Source: Paenibacillus thalictri (GTDB taxonomy: Bacteria; Bacillota; Bacilli; Paenibacillales; NBRC-103111). From it: a stretch of DNA of 64,000 nucleotides. Both the position numbers and the translations under genes were made by a program. This document shows, in pieces, positions 33,229 through 42,897 of the stretch (position 1 is the stretch's first letter; each line of letters starts with the position of its first letter). Under the pieces are notes generated by a model. It searched no databases, was not told where the DNA came from, and saw only the letters and a program-made list of their open reading frames with translations. The stretch lies in contig NZ_SIRE01000004.1 in assembly GCF_004307995.1 (NCBI RefSeq), forward strand, positions 124,001-188,000. Reading direction: 5' to 3'.

Positions 33229-34809
33229 TCAGGAATGAAGTTCTTGTTTCGCCATCGTTTTATACTCCATCGGCGTAAATCCCGTATATTTTTTGAAAAT
33301 ATTGCTGAAATACTGCGGATCATGCCCAAAGCCGGTCTGCTCGGCGATTTCGTACACCTTGGCATGGGCGTAATGGATCATCAGCTCTTTCGCCCACTCA
33401 ATGCGGACCCGCGTCACATATTGCGAAAATTTCTCGCCCGTTTCCTTGCGGAACAGTTTCCCCAAATAATCGACGTTCATAAAAAAGAAATTTTTGGCCA
33501 GCCACTGCAGACTCAGCTCTTCATTCCCCAGATGATCGTGAATTTGCTGAACCATGCTGTGAACGAGCATGCGGTTTTTCTTTGAATAAATCTCATAATT
33601 TTCCTTCGTAATGACATGCGATACGTTAAATACGTATTTATGAATGTCTTCCAGTGTTTTCATCTGCAGAATGGGCACGATTTTGGCGATATTTTCATTG
33701 ATTTTATCCGGCATCGTTTGCCTGACGATCGTCGTAATCAGCTCGATGCAGAAGCTGATCGCCACATGAATCTCGCAGCGCTGCTCCCTGAGCCGTTCGA
33801 AGAACAACGCCAGCTCGTCTTTCAAATCCTCGGCATTGCCGATTTTAATCGCCATCACGATACTGCTGTAATTCATGTTGATCGTGTCGAGACTGGACGA
33901 AGATGTCTCCAAATCAACTTCATCGCTTGTAATAATGCTGCTTTCGCCGAGATAAAACCGGTATTTCAAATACTGCTGCGCATCCTCGTACACTTTGGGA
34001 AGCTCTTCAAACGTGCATGGATCGCTGATTGACAACGTCAAGTCGATCTTATAGCGGCTCTCGAATTCGTATTTGATCCGGCTGGTCAGCTGAATGATAT
34101 CCTGCACGTCCATGTCCTCGACCAAAATAATAAACTTATCCCCGACAATCGTGCTGAGCATGATGTTGCGTTCCTGCATCAGCTCTTCCGAAATGTTCTT
34201 GAGCGCATACAATTCAATAAACTCAAAGGCCGCCTCCAGTTGAAAGAGGATCAGCCTGATTTTCTCGTCATGGATGTGCAGCATGTGCTTGTAGTGGTCC
34301 ATCTCGTATTTGAAAAAGCTGCGGTTCAGCAGACAGTCCCGCAGCAGCTGCTCTTTCACCTTAGGCAGCGCCTCCGCAAGCTGATCTTCCATATGCTGGT
34401 ACAAGTCCGCTTGGTTCCGCTCTCCGTCCAGCCCGGCAATGACCTGCCGCAGCACTTCGGTGATATCCGTTTCGTCACATGGCTTCAGCAGATAATGCTT
34501 GACGCCGTATTGCATCGCTTTGCTGGCGAATTCGAATTCGCCGTGTCCCGACAGCACGATGAACTTCGTATCGGGGCGCAGCTGCAGCGTCAGCTTAATC
34601 AGCTCCAGACCGTCCATCTTCGGCATCTTGATATCTGTGATGATGATATCCGGACGCAGCTCCGGCAACTGCTCGTAAGCCGACAGCCCGTCCGCAGCGC
34701 AGCCGGTATAAGTCAGACCAAGCCGCTCCCAATCGATCAGCCTGGAAATCCCCTCGCGGATCACCCGCTCGTCATCCACCAGAAGCACTCTGTAACTTCT
34801 GTTGCGCAA
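33229..34809 (-). CDS. YesN-like AraC-type response regulator
   Basis: A 526-residue regulator: receiver (about 5-120; Asp in IIITDIKMPKMDGL, Lys in YLLKPCDE), a helical middle region, and a C-terminal AraC helix-turn-helix pair (LSLQWLAKNFFFMNVDYLGKLF, VYEIAEQTGFGHDPQYFSNIF). The TTG at 34809 follows GAGGTGG by six bases; the in-frame GTG at 34824 has no ribosome binding site. It follows the kinase gene by 35 bp and should activate the adjacent transporter genes. Confidence 0.92.
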   Translation of the reverse strand: MRNRSYRVLLVDDERVIREGISRLIDWERLGLTYTGCAADGLSAYEQLPELRPDIIITDIKMPKMDGLELIKLTLQLRPDTKFIVLSGHGEFEFASKAMQYGVKHYLLKPCDETDITEVLRQVIAGLDGERNQADLYQHMEDQLAEALPKVKEQLLRDCLLNRSFFKYEMDHYKHMLHIHDEKIRLILFQLEAAFEFIELYALKNISEELMQERNIMLSTIVGDKFIILVEDMDVQDIIQLTSRIKYEFESRYKIDLTLSISDPCTFEELPKVYEDAQQYLKYRFYLGESSIITSDEVDLETSSSSLDTINMNYSSIVMAIKIGNAEDLKDELALFFERLREQRCEIHVAISFCIELITTIVRQTMPDKINENIAKIVPILQMKTLEDIHKYVFNVSHVITKENYEIYSKKNRMLVHSMVQQIHDHLGNEELSLQWLAKNFFFMNVDYLGKLFRKETGEKFSQYVTRVRIEWAKELMIHYAHAKVYEIAEQTGFGHDPQYFSNIFKKYTGFTPMEYKTMAKQELHS

Positions 34810-34844
34810 AATCGCCCACCTCACCTGTCTGTGTTTATCCGCAT

Positions 34845-36569
34845 TTATGCCGGAGTGCTCATGTAAGGAACAGAGATTTTAATTACAGTGCCCGAAGCCG
34901 TTCCGTTTTCGATGGCAATGCCGTAGGATTCTCCAAACAAAATTTTCAGCCGTTCATGGATGCTCTTCAGTCCGATCCCCGTTCCTTCGGCGCTAATCTC
35001 GTTAATCTCAAGCTTCTTCAAATAATCGGTATCCATGCCGGGGCCCGTATCTTCGACCACAATGACCAGCCGGTCCGGACGCTCTTCCGCGCGAATCGCA
35101 ATTTCGCAAAACTCCGCAGCGGGCTCCACCGCGTATTTGATGCAGTTCTCCACGATCGGCTGCAAAATAATACACGGTATGTACAAATCCTGCAGATGCT
35201 TAGGTATATCCACCCGGTAAATAAGCCGCTCTTCGAAACGGAATTTCTGGATGTAAATATAATTGTAGAGATTGGCGACCTCTTCTTTAATTGTGATGAA
35301 TTCTTTATCGTTGACGGTGCTCCGCAGCAGGTTGCCCAGCGCCTTAACCATTCCGGAAATTTGCAATTGTCCGTTCATCCGCGCCAGCCAATTGATCGAA
35401 TCCAGCGTATTGTACAAAAAATGCGGATTCAGCTTGGCCTTCAGCATATGGTACTCGGCATCTTTCAGCATCAGCTGCTTTAAATAATTTTCCTTAATCA
35501 AGGTATCCAGCCTATCGATCATTTTGTCAAAGTTACGGCTCAATTGGCCGATTTCATCCCGATTCTCGGGAAATTCCAGCTTATCCAGCTCGAAATTCCC
35601 TTTTTCCACGATAGCCATCTTTTTGGTCAGCTTTTCGATCGGCAAGGTAATGCTTCTGGAGAACTGCAATCCGATAATTAAAATAAACACCAATACCACC
35701 GCATATAAAGCGAGCAGCACAACCTTCATAATCATCGTATCTTTAAAAATGGTCCCGTATGGCACCAGGTAGATGAACGTCCAGCCCGTGTAATTCAAAT
35801 TGAAATGCGCCGCCAAATATTTGGCTTGATGCAGTGTGATCAAGCTGTAGTTGGGCTCGTCATGAATGTGCAGGTCCTGCACGCGAATCGCATTTTTCGG
35901 AGGATAAATCACGCTCCCCTCGCTTTCGATCAGCAAGGTGGAAGCGTAATTATCGCTGGCGTCCGTGGATGATTTAATGATTTTATCGGCAAAAGTACGG
36001 ATAACCAAAGTACCAAGCGGCTCCATGCTTGTTTCGGCAATTTCGCGGATTTGGCGCAGCGAATAAAACGAATCTCCCGGTTCGGTGCCGCCCACCCAAA
36101 TGCCGGCCCCTTGATATTTCGCCGCCTTATCCCGCATGTTCAGCATATCACTTGCGCTCAGGCCGTTAACGTTCAAACCGACGCCATGGGAACCGTTATG
36201 CGTATCCAACACCGTGATGGAAGCGATCGCGTAATCGGATAAATGATAAGACATCAGCTTTTTGATCAATTCATTGGAGGAGGAGTAGGACTCGTACGTT
36301 TCCGGCGACGTCTTGATCGTGCGCAAATATTTTTGAACATCGGCGTCGGACATGATGGACAGCGATAACTTATCGATGTTCAGCAGCCGTTCCTCGATGC
36401 GTTGTGAAAACAGATGCAGCTTGCCCGTCGCTTCCCGGTAAATCAGTTGATCGTACAGCGATTGCGTCAGCTGAACGAACAGCCAGCCCAGAAAGCTGGT
36501 CATAAATGCGCCCAAAATGACAAATATGAGCAGTTTGTGTTTGATTTTTAAGTTTCTCACCGTCATCAC
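34845..36569 (-). CDS. YesM-like sensor histidine kinase
   Basis: A 574-residue kinase. Helices near 12-32 and 281-302 flank an extracellular Cache-like sensor of about 245 residues; HAMP is about 303-355. The LytS/YesM-type phospho-acceptor motif is KLNPHFLYNTLDSINW, and the ATPase shows ENCIKYA and VVEDTGPGMD. The first residues offer GTG 36569 or ATG 36566; a TATAAT at 36583-36578 is so close that the message would be nearly leaderless if it is the true -10. It should sense an extracellular sugar or wall fragment and drive the operon. Confidence 0.92.
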   Translation of the reverse strand: MMTVRNLKIKHKLLIFVILGAFMTSFLGWLFVQLTQSLYDQLIYREATGKLHLFSQRIEERLLNIDKLSLSIMSDADVQKYLRTIKTSPETYESYSSSNELIKKLMSYHLSDYAIASITVLDTHNGSHGVGLNVNGLSASDMLNMRDKAAKYQGAGIWVGGTEPGDSFYSLRQIREIAETSMEPLGTLVIRTFADKIIKSSTDASDNYASTLLIESEGSVIYPPKNAIRVQDLHIHDEPNYSLITLHQAKYLAAHFNLNYTGWTFIYLVPYGTIFKDTMIMKVVLLALYAVVLVFILIIGLQFSRSITLPIEKLTKKMAIVEKGNFELDKLEFPENRDEIGQLSRNFDKMIDRLDTLIKENYLKQLMLKDAEYHMLKAKLNPHFLYNTLDSINWLARMNGQLQISGMVKALGNLLRSTVNDKEFITIKEEVANLYNYIYIQKFRFEERLIYRVDIPKHLQDLYIPCIILQPIVENCIKYAVEPAAEFCEIAIRAEERPDRLVIVVEDTGPGMDTDYLKKLEINEISAEGTGIGLKSIHERLKILFGESYGIAIENGTASGTVIKISVPYMSTPA

Positions 36570-36635
36570 CCTGCAGTATTATACCATAGACGCACATCGA
36601 CCAAGTGTTGTGCCGGAGCTGGAAATCCGCACCGT

Positions 36636-37805
36636 TTATCCCGACTTGCTGAACTTCTGCCGGCTTGGGAAGAAGGACTGGATGCTGTCCGCATCTTCAA
36701 TCAGATCGGCCGGATCTTCCAAACCGATATTTAACCGGATCAGACTGACCGGATGTTCCGGTGTGGAATCGGGCGTCGGTCCGACGACAAGCGCCAAGCT
36801 TTCGTACCCGCCAAAGCTAAGCCCGATGCGAAAGTAACGCAGCTGGTCCACCCAATCTTTGGCCTGATCCACGGTTCCATTCACCTCAATGGACATGAGG
36901 CTGCCGTAGCCGCTCATCTGCCTGACGGCCAATTCGTGCTGCGGATGCCCGGGCAGCCCCGGAAAGTTCACTTTGCGGATGCAGGGCACCTTGCTGAAAT
37001 ATTCGGCCATCGTCGTGGCCGACCCGCTCAGCCGCTCCATGCGAAGCGGCAAAGTGCGCATGCCCCGCAGCAGCAATGAAGCGGAATGCGGCGTCATCAC
37101 GCCGCCCAGCAGCTGATGATCGATCCGGCTAAGCTTATCGATCAGCTCGGCCGAACCGATGACCGCGCCGCCCAGCACATCGCTGTGGCCTCCGACATAT
37201 TTGGTCAGCGAATGAACGACCAAATCGATGCCCAGCTTCAGCGGATTTTGGAAGCAAGGCGAAGCCCAGGTGTTATCGATGATCGTCATAATCTTCCGCG
37301 ATTGCGCAAGCTTGACGCAAGCCGATAAATCCTGCAGCTGAAAATAATAGCTGGTCGGGCTTTCCAAGTAAATTAGCGATGTATTCTCGCGAATGGCCTC
37401 CGTTATGCTCTCCATCGAGGTGCCGTCCACATAGGTGATTTCTACCCCGTAACGATGCAGAAAAAATTCTAGAAACTCCCGTGTCCCGAAATACACTTGA
37501 TCGACGCAAACGATATGATCCCCTGCGCGCACAACAGATAAAATCGCTGCCGAAATCGCCGCCATGCCGGATGCGAAGCATTGGGCTTTTTCGCCGTATT
37601 CAAGTGCCGCTACCCGTTTCTCCAATTCCTGCACCGTCGGATTTCCCATCCGGCTGTACTTGAAGGAATGACCGGGCTCGTCGCACCGCGCGTAAGAAAA
37701 CAGCGTATTCTGGTAGATCGGAATGGTCACCGCTCCCTGATGCCTCTCATCGTGCCGATCGTGGGCTACTAACGTATAAGGCAAAGGGTTCTTTGGCAGG
37801 TTCAT
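36636..37805 (-). CDS. PLP-dependent Cys/Met metabolism enzyme (cystathionine gamma-synthase/lyase family)
   Basis: A 389-residue fold-type I enzyme. The PLP Lys lies in HSLTKYVGGHSD; the phosphate loop is CFASGMAAISA and the ring-stacking Tyr is in QVYFGTR. The family covers cystathionine synthases, lyases, methionine gamma-lyase and O-acetylhomoserine sulfhydrylases, which motifs alone cannot tell apart. It lies 60 bp after a corrinoid-type methyltransferase-like gene in the same direction, suggesting linked use of a methylated sulfur compound. AAAGGGG lies before the ATG. Confidence 0.9.
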   Translation of the reverse strand: MNLPKNPLPYTLVAHDRHDERHQGAVTIPIYQNTLFSYARCDEPGHSFKYSRMGNPTVQELEKRVAALEYGEKAQCFASGMAAISAAILSVVRAGDHIVCVDQVYFGTREFLEFFLHRYGVEITYVDGTSMESITEAIRENTSLIYLESPTSYYFQLQDLSACVKLAQSRKIMTIIDNTWASPCFQNPLKLGIDLVVHSLTKYVGGHSDVLGGAVIGSAELIDKLSRIDHQLLGGVMTPHSASLLLRGMRTLPLRMERLSGSATTMAEYFSKVPCIRKVNFPGLPGHPQHELAVRQMSGYGSLMSIEVNGTVDQAKDWVDQLRYFRIGLSFGGYESLALVVGPTPDSTPEHPVSLIRLNIGLEDPADLIEDADSIQSFFPSRQKFSKSG

Positions 37806-37865
37806 AATAAACGCCCCTTTCTCTTCTGACTGGTATGGATGATGCCATCATGCTGTCCGCCGCCA

Positions 37866-38816
37866 TTAAGCTTGCTTCAGGGCGTTCACAACCCAGCCGA
37901 TCCGCTGGCGGTCAATGTCGCCGGGAAGCGAGCAATCGGCGCCCAATATCATTCCCGTCGTATCTTGAGCGGCGATCAGCTCATTGGTGAAACGTTCCAC
38001 TTCGTCCTTGGAGCCGCTGTACAATACGCTGTTTTTGGTGTTGTCGAATCCGCCGATTACCGTTTTACCGCCAAAAAACTCCCTGCCTTCCTTGAGGCCC
38101 AGACCTTCCACGTAGATCGCCCAGTTAAAAGCTTTCGCCGGGTAATCCTGCCAGCATTCCAGCCTGTTCTTGATCCCCGCCCATCCGCACAAATGTGCCA
38201 TGTTGTTGTCGCTGAATTCATTGGCGTGCTCCAGCACATATTTGTCGCTAGGCGTAATCCAGCTGCGGTATTCGTCATAGCTGAAGCGGTCCATCTCGCC
38301 GCCCTGCAGGCAATAATACACACCTGTGCATTTTCCTTCGGTGATCAAAAGCTCCGACAGCATGGCCTGATCCTGGGCAATCACATTCAGCGCATACATG
38401 ACCGCTTCCGGATCTTCTTTTAAGTGCCGCATCACCAGCTCGTCCGAAGTCCCAAAACGGATGCAGGAGAACGGCGCGAACACATTATAGAACGTGCAGC
38501 ATTCCCCGTTCAGCTGCGCATTGATCCCTTTCGCCCGCTCCACCTGCCCGCGGATGTACGGGTGATCGGGGCCAAGCGGCTTCAGCTTGCGCCAGTCGGC
38601 TGCTTCTTGAATTTCCACGGCAATCGGGAATTCGAAATATCCGTCGCACATGATTTTAATAAAATCGATATCGCTGTTCTTATAATACTGCACGTGCGCG
38701 TCGATGCAGGCCTGGCCTTTCGCCTCATCCCCGGAAAAATGGAACCAGAAACCAACCGGAACCTTGTCGACAGCCTGATTGTTCATCGCGTTTAATACTC
38801 TCGTTTTTTTATCCAT
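37866..38816 (-). CDS. Uroporphyrinogen-decarboxylase-fold protein of the MtaA/CmuA methyltransferase group
   Basis: A 316-residue protein. The start at 38816 (ATG) fits the AAAGGA site better than GTG 38825. It has the URO-D TIM barrel, but the zinc signature of methylcobamide methyltransferases is visible: His-x-Cys in MAHLCGW and a later Cys in GADCSLPG. HemE enzymes lack this. Members move methyl groups between corrinoid proteins and thiols. No corrinoid protein is encoded beside it; the next gene is a Cys/Met-family PLP enzyme. A role in demethylating or methylating a sulfur or methoxy compound is an inference. Confidence 0.82.
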   Translation of the reverse strand: MDKKTRVLNAMNNQAVDKVPVGFWFHFSGDEAKGQACIDAHVQYYKNSDIDFIKIMCDGYFEFPIAVEIQEAADWRKLKPLGPDHPYIRGQVERAKGINAQLNGECCTFYNVFAPFSCIRFGTSDELVMRHLKEDPEAVMYALNVIAQDQAMLSELLITEGKCTGVYYCLQGGEMDRFSYDEYRSWITPSDKYVLEHANEFSDNNMAHLCGWAGIKNRLECWQDYPAKAFNWAIYVEGLGLKEGREFFGGKTVIGGFDNTKNSVLYSGSKDEVERFTNELIAAQDTTGMILGADCSLPGDIDRQRIGWVVNALKQA

Positions 38817-38995
38817 AGTAGTCACCGATCCTTTGTCAAATTCATTTTGTATGCTTGCTGCTGCAAGTGTACTACCTCAAGCTCCAAATAAATATAAAAA
38901 AAGGAGACATTTTCGTGGGAAAAACCGAAATCATGAGGGAACAGCCGGACAGCCGGCTTTATATAAACTTTGTAAAGTTTTTGTAAATATTTAGA

Positions 38996-39038
38996 TTGAC
39001 TTTGGAAATAGGCACCCATATAATGATAACGATTATCA
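38996..39038 (+). promoter_or_regulatory. Promoter with Fur box for the siderophore importer
   Basis: TTGACT (38996-39001) and TATAAT (39019-39024) are spaced by 17 bp. TGATAACGATTATCA (39024-39038) matches the 7-1-7 Fur consensus with one mismatch and begins on the last base of the -10, covering the transcription start. Confidence 0.9.
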
Positions 39039-39070
39039 TTTGCATTATAATAGAAGAAAGAGGGGTCTTT

Positions 39071-40132
39071 ATGTCTTCATACAAGAGAACATCCTTTGGT
39101 TTACCCATCTTGCTAGCCCTCCTGCTTGTCCTTAGCGCTTGCGGCGGGTACAAAAGCGACACCGCCAAGGAAGCTGCAGGTAGCAGCAAACCTGCGGAGC
39201 AAAGCGCCGCCGCGGAAACGAAAAGCGCAGCAACTCCGGCCCCCGCGCCGGCAGCTCCCACACCGGCAGCCGCTCCGGCGGATGCGAAGAAACGGACGAT
39301 TACCCACACTTTGGGACAAACGGAAGTTCCGGCAGCGCCGACCCGGGTTATTGCTTTAACGCAGCATTTTACCGACCATCTCGTTTCTCTGGGCATTGTT
39401 CCTGTCGGTTCCGCCGTTCGGGAAGCGGGAGACTTCGAACCGTACATCGCTTCGCAGCTGAAAGGAAGCGAGTCCATCGGCCAAGCGGCTGCCCCGAACC
39501 TGGAGAAGGTGCTGCAGCTGAAACCCGATCTGATTATCGGGACGGAGAAATATCATGTGAAATCGTACGAAGCTTTGGGCAAGATTGCGCCAACGATCAT
39601 TTACGGCGAGAAGGATATGGAGGGCGATTGGCCTAAAGTGTTCTTGAGCATCGGGGAAGCTGTGGGCAAAGCCGATTTGGCCAAGCAGAAGCTGCAGGAA
39701 TTCAACGACAAAACAAAATCGTTAAAAGAGAAACTTGCGGCGAAAGTTGGAGATAAAACGGTTGTCTTCTTTAAAGTGTCGGATAAAGATACAAGAATAC
39801 TCGGGAACAAAAGCCCGTTTGGCAAAATCGCCTACGAGCAGTTGGGGCTGAAATATCCGGCCGGATTGCCGGATGAAACCAACGAGGTGAAGATCGCGCT
39901 GGAGAAACTGCCGGAGATCAATCCCGACTACATTTTCCTGATGGACATCAATGTGCCGGAATATGTCGACAAGATGAACCAAACCATTCAGACTCCGCTG
40001 TGGAAAAGCTTGCGGGCCGTGCAGGACAAACACATGTATATGGAGCCTTACCGTTCTACAGGAACCGGATTCAGCTTGACCTTGTACAATATGATGGTTG
40101 ATGCCGTGGGCAAGGAGCTGCTCAGCCCATGA
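39071..40132 (+). CDS. Siderophore ABC transporter substrate-binding lipoprotein (FecB/FeuA-like)
   Basis: A 353-residue lipoprotein. The ATG at 39071 follows AAAGAGGGG; the longer frame from 38996 starts in the -35 box and is impossible as a product of this promoter. Lipobox LSAC (Cys near 24), an Ala/Pro linker, then a class III binding fold (RTITHTLGQTEVPAAPTRVI, LKPDLIIG). It should capture a ferric siderophore at the membrane surface. It overlaps the permease gene by ATGA, and the promoter carries a Fur box. Confidence 0.95.
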   Translation: MSSYKRTSFGLPILLALLLVLSACGGYKSDTAKEAAGSSKPAEQSAAAETKSAATPAPAPAAPTPAAAPADAKKRTITHTLGQTEVPAAPTRVIALTQHFTDHLVSLGIVPVGSAVREAGDFEPYIASQLKGSESIGQAAAPNLEKVLQLKPDLIIGTEKYHVKSYEALGKIAPTIIYGEKDMEGDWPKVFLSIGEAVGKADLAKQKLQEFNDKTKSLKEKLAAKVGDKTVVFFKVSDKDTRILGNKSPFGKIAYEQLGLKYPAGLPDETNEVKIALEKLPEINPDYIFLMDINVPEYVDKMNQTIQTPLWKSLRAVQDKHMYMEPYRSTGTGFSLTLYNMMVDAVGKELLSP

Positions 40133-41199
40133 GCCGGGGAACCGTCACCGGCGGCGGCAGCCCCCATGCAGCTGTACCCTTACAGAAAAGAAGGCTGAGT
40201 CCTTCTTTTCTTATTTTCATATCGGTTATGTTTATCGCAGCTGGGCTTGCCGTATCGCTTGCGGTAGGCGCTGCCAACATCAGCTTAACGACAATCTGGG
40301 AAGCGGCGGCGCATTACGATCCATTGAAGGTGCAGCATTTTACCGTACTCTCCGTGCGTCTGCCACGTTCCATCACCGCAGTGATTGTCGGCGCGTGCTT
40401 TGGCATATCGGGAGCTATCATGCAAGGCATGACGCGTAATCCCCTTGCCAGTCCGAGCATTATGGGCGTATCCGCCGGCGCCGGATTTGCGCTTGTGGTG
40501 GCTATGGCCTTTTATCCGGGCTTTACGTATCACGAGATGATCCTGGTCTCCCTGCTTGGCGCGGCGCTGGGGACGATGATTGTATACGGCATCGGTACAG
40601 GATCTTCCACGATATTTTCGACCGGACAATACAGCCATGTCAGATTCGCCTTAGCCGGAGCCGCAGTGACGGCGATGCTGCATGCCTTGTCCCACGGCCT
40701 TCAAATCTATTACGGCATCTCGATGCAGGTCATGTACTGGTACGCCGCGGGCATCGCCGGCGTAAAATGGGACGATGTGCTGGCTATCGCTCCGTGGGCG
40801 CTGGCCGGCATCGTTTCGGCGCTGCTGCTTGGACGCAGCATCTCCATGCTGAGTCTGGGGGACGAAGTAGCCGCAGGCTTAGGGAATCGCGTGAAGCGGG
40901 TCAAGTTATTCGGCGCGCTGACCGTTTTTGCGCTGACGGGGTCCGCTGTCGCTGTGGCCGGTCCGATCGGCTTTATCGGCCTCATTGTCCCTCATCTCAC
41001 GCGCTTCCTGATCGGACTGGATTACCGGTATGTCATCCCGTGCTCCGGTCTCCTCGGCGGCGCTCTTCTGTTGACCGCCGATACGGTATCGCGCCTTGTC
41101 AATCCGCCGCAGGAAACGCCGGTCGGCGTCCTGACCACCATGCTGGGCGTGCCTTTCTTTCTTTATTTGGCGCGGAAGGAGAGGAGCTCGAACTTATGA
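40129..41199 (+). CDS. FecCD-family siderophore permease (first subunit)
   Basis: A 356-residue permease with about ten helices and family motifs LRLPRSITAVIVGA-like, GAIMQGMTRNPLASP and GFIGLIVPHLTR. It overlaps the genes on both sides by four bases (40129-40132 and 41196-41199), a fully coupled operon. It forms a heterodimer with the next permease. No ATPase gene follows; Bacillus FeuABC likewise borrows the separately encoded YusV. Confidence 0.95.
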   Translation: MSRGTVTGGGSPHAAVPLQKRRLSPSFLIFISVMFIAAGLAVSLAVGAANISLTTIWEAAAHYDPLKVQHFTVLSVRLPRSITAVIVGACFGISGAIMQGMTRNPLASPSIMGVSAGAGFALVVAMAFYPGFTYHEMILVSLLGAALGTMIVYGIGTGSSTIFSTGQYSHVRFALAGAAVTAMLHALSHGLQIYYGISMQVMYWYAAGIAGVKWDDVLAIAPWALAGIVSALLLGRSISMLSLGDEVAAGLGNRVKRVKLFGALTVFALTGSAVAVAGPIGFIGLIVPHLTRFLIGLDYRYVIPCSGLLGGALLLTADTVSRLVNPPQETPVGVLTTMLGVPFFLYLARKERSSNL

Positions 41200-42227
41200 G
41201 AAAATCGGCTTCTTTGTCTTTGGCGGGCAATAACCGAACGGCGGCCGGCGTTTTTACCGTCTTATTGCTTATTTTGTGCGCGGCAATGCTCATCAGTCTG
41301 AACTCAGGACTTATTCGCTTAAGTCCGCTTGAGGTCGCCAAAACCTTATTTGGATTCGGAAGCAGCGACTCTTCGATTGTGCTATACCATCTGCGGCTCC
41401 CGAGAATCCTCATCGCGGCGCTTGTCGGCGCGGCCTTTGCCGTATCCGGCTCTCTGATGCAGGGAATATCGCAGAATAGCCTGGCTGATCCGGGCATACT
41501 CGGCATCAATGCAGGCGCCGGGCTGGCGGTTGTATTGTACATTGCATTTTTTTACCGCAAAATCCAGCATGCTCCCGTATTTATGCTTCCGATGGTGGCG
41601 CTCATAGGAGCCATAGCCGCGGCGATTCTTGTCTTTGCCTTGTCTTACCGGCACGGCAAAATCGTTCCCGTTCGTCTCGCGCTTGTCGGCATCGCTACAG
41701 GCTCGGGAATCAGCGCTTGCATGCTGTTTCTGACGTACCGGATGAACGCGTACAATTACGATTTTGTGAAAATTTGGATGTCCGGCAGCGTATGGGGCAG
41801 CAACTGGACTTATGTATGGGTTTCCTTGGTATGGATCGGCGTACTTGTCCCTTATGCCATCTACAAATCGAACAGGTTGAACCTGCTGGAGCTTGGAGAG
41901 GAACTCGCCATCGGGGCAGGGGTTTCCGTACAGCGTGAACGCATCGTGCTGATGGCAGTGGCCGCCGGGCTAGCCGGAACCGCCGTCGCTGTAGCGGGAA
42001 GTATCGGCTTCGTCGGACTGATCGCCCCCCACCTGGCGAGAAGAACGGTCAGCCTGAATTATAAAATGTCGCTGCCCGCCTCCGCGATCATCGGCGCCAT
42101 ACTCGTCGTGCTCTCCGACACTCTTGGCCGGGTGATCGTCCAGCCCACGGAAATTCCGGTCGGCATCATTGTCGCCGCGTTAGGCGGTCCTTATTTCCTT
42201 TATTTATTAGCGAGGAAGCAAAAGTGA
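41196..42227 (+). CDS. FecCD-family siderophore permease (second subunit)
   Basis: A 343-residue permease. The ATG at 41196 overlaps the upstream stop (ATGA) with GGAGAGGAG a few bases before; the open frame reaching back to 40767 is a shadow of the first permease. Motifs LRLPRILIAALVGA, GSLMQGISQNSLADPG and GFVGLIAPHLAR match the family. It completes the Fur-controlled siderophore importer. Confidence 0.95.
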   Translation: MRKSASLSLAGNNRTAAGVFTVLLLILCAAMLISLNSGLIRLSPLEVAKTLFGFGSSDSSIVLYHLRLPRILIAALVGAAFAVSGSLMQGISQNSLADPGILGINAGAGLAVVLYIAFFYRKIQHAPVFMLPMVALIGAIAAAILVFALSYRHGKIVPVRLALVGIATGSGISACMLFLTYRMNAYNYDFVKIWMSGSVWGSNWTYVWVSLVWIGVLVPYAIYKSNRLNLLELGEELAIGAGVSVQRERIVLMAVAAGLAGTAVAVAGSIGFVGLIAPHLARRTVSLNYKMSLPASAIIGAILVVLSDTLGRVIVQPTEIPVGIIVAALGGPYFLYLLARKQK

Positions 42228-42260
42228 AGTGAACCTCATTCACTCCTCCGCGCATCCCAA

Positions 42261-42296
42261 AAGCCGCCGGTTCACGGATCGTGATTTCGGCGGCTT
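42261..42296 (+). terminator. Hairpin after the siderophore operon
   Basis: AAGCCGCCG (42261-42269) pairs with CGGCGGCTT (42288-42296), with an inner TCACG/CGTGA stem. The T run is short, so termination strength is uncertain. Confidence 0.65.
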
Positions 42297-42333
42297 ACTC
42301 CTACTAAAGGGCATTGTTTTGCAAACTCGAATT

Positions 42334-42717
42334 CTACGAGATCAGGCTGATTTTCTCCAACGTTTCCTGCTTCAGCTGATCCAGCAGCTTCGCTTTCTTC
42401 TTCTCACTGAGCCTCTGCCGTTTGACCAAAAGCTCCAGCTCATACAACGCCACATCTTTCAGCGTCTCTTTATCGGTATCCAGAAAGTAAAAGTAGTCCT
42501 CATTCATCTGGTCCCGGTGCCCGTTTACGATAAACTTTCCGTTTTTGCGGCTTAAAAGCAGGCGGTCATCGTTGCCGTTAATATCGATATGTGCCAAAAC
42601 TTCAATCTCCAGTATGTAATCTTTAATGTATTTATTTTCCGCTTCAAAAAAAGATTTTCCTGTTTCCTCCATAATATTCAGAATCAAACCTTCCGTTTCT
42701 ATGCTTGCATATTTCAT
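42334..42717 (-). CDS. Hypothetical protein, 127 residues
   Basis: The ATG at 42717 follows AAGGAG by seven bases; the upstream part of the frame has no signal. The sequence is rich in Glu, Lys and Leu, with a mixed beta region in the middle (LEIEVLAHIDINGNDDRLLLS, KFIVNGHRD) and a strongly charged helix at the end (RLSEKKKAKLLDQLKQETLE). No membrane segment or signal peptide. I do not recognise the family. It converges with the siderophore operon and diverges from the small gene at 42898. Confidence 0.7.
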   Translation of the reverse strand: MKYASIETEGLILNIMEETGKSFFEAENKYIKDYILEIEVLAHIDINGNDDRLLLSRKNGKFIVNGHRDQMNEDYFYFLDTDKETLKDVALYELELLVKRQRLSEKKKAKLLDQLKQETLEKISLIS

Positions 42718-42897
42718 ATAACCGCTCCTTATTCCGAAATTGGCAACGCGGGTGCTGCCGTTGCTGTGCAAGCCTCACTCACGCATGTTGTGTCTGCCCG
42801 CCTCTGTCCAAATTTTATACTCCTTCGACAAATTTCACCAGAAAAACTTCGGAACATGTCATATCCTATTCATATATGATTCCCGGGAGGCGCTGTA

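Noticed and set aside
38996..39070. Longer start of the siderophore binding protein
   Set aside because: The TTG is the -35 box of its promoter; ATG 39071 gives a proper lipoprotein signal peptide.
40767..41195. N-terminal extension of the second siderophore permease
   Set aside because: This part reads through the first permease in another frame; ATG 41196 has a good ribosome binding site and the ATGA overlap.
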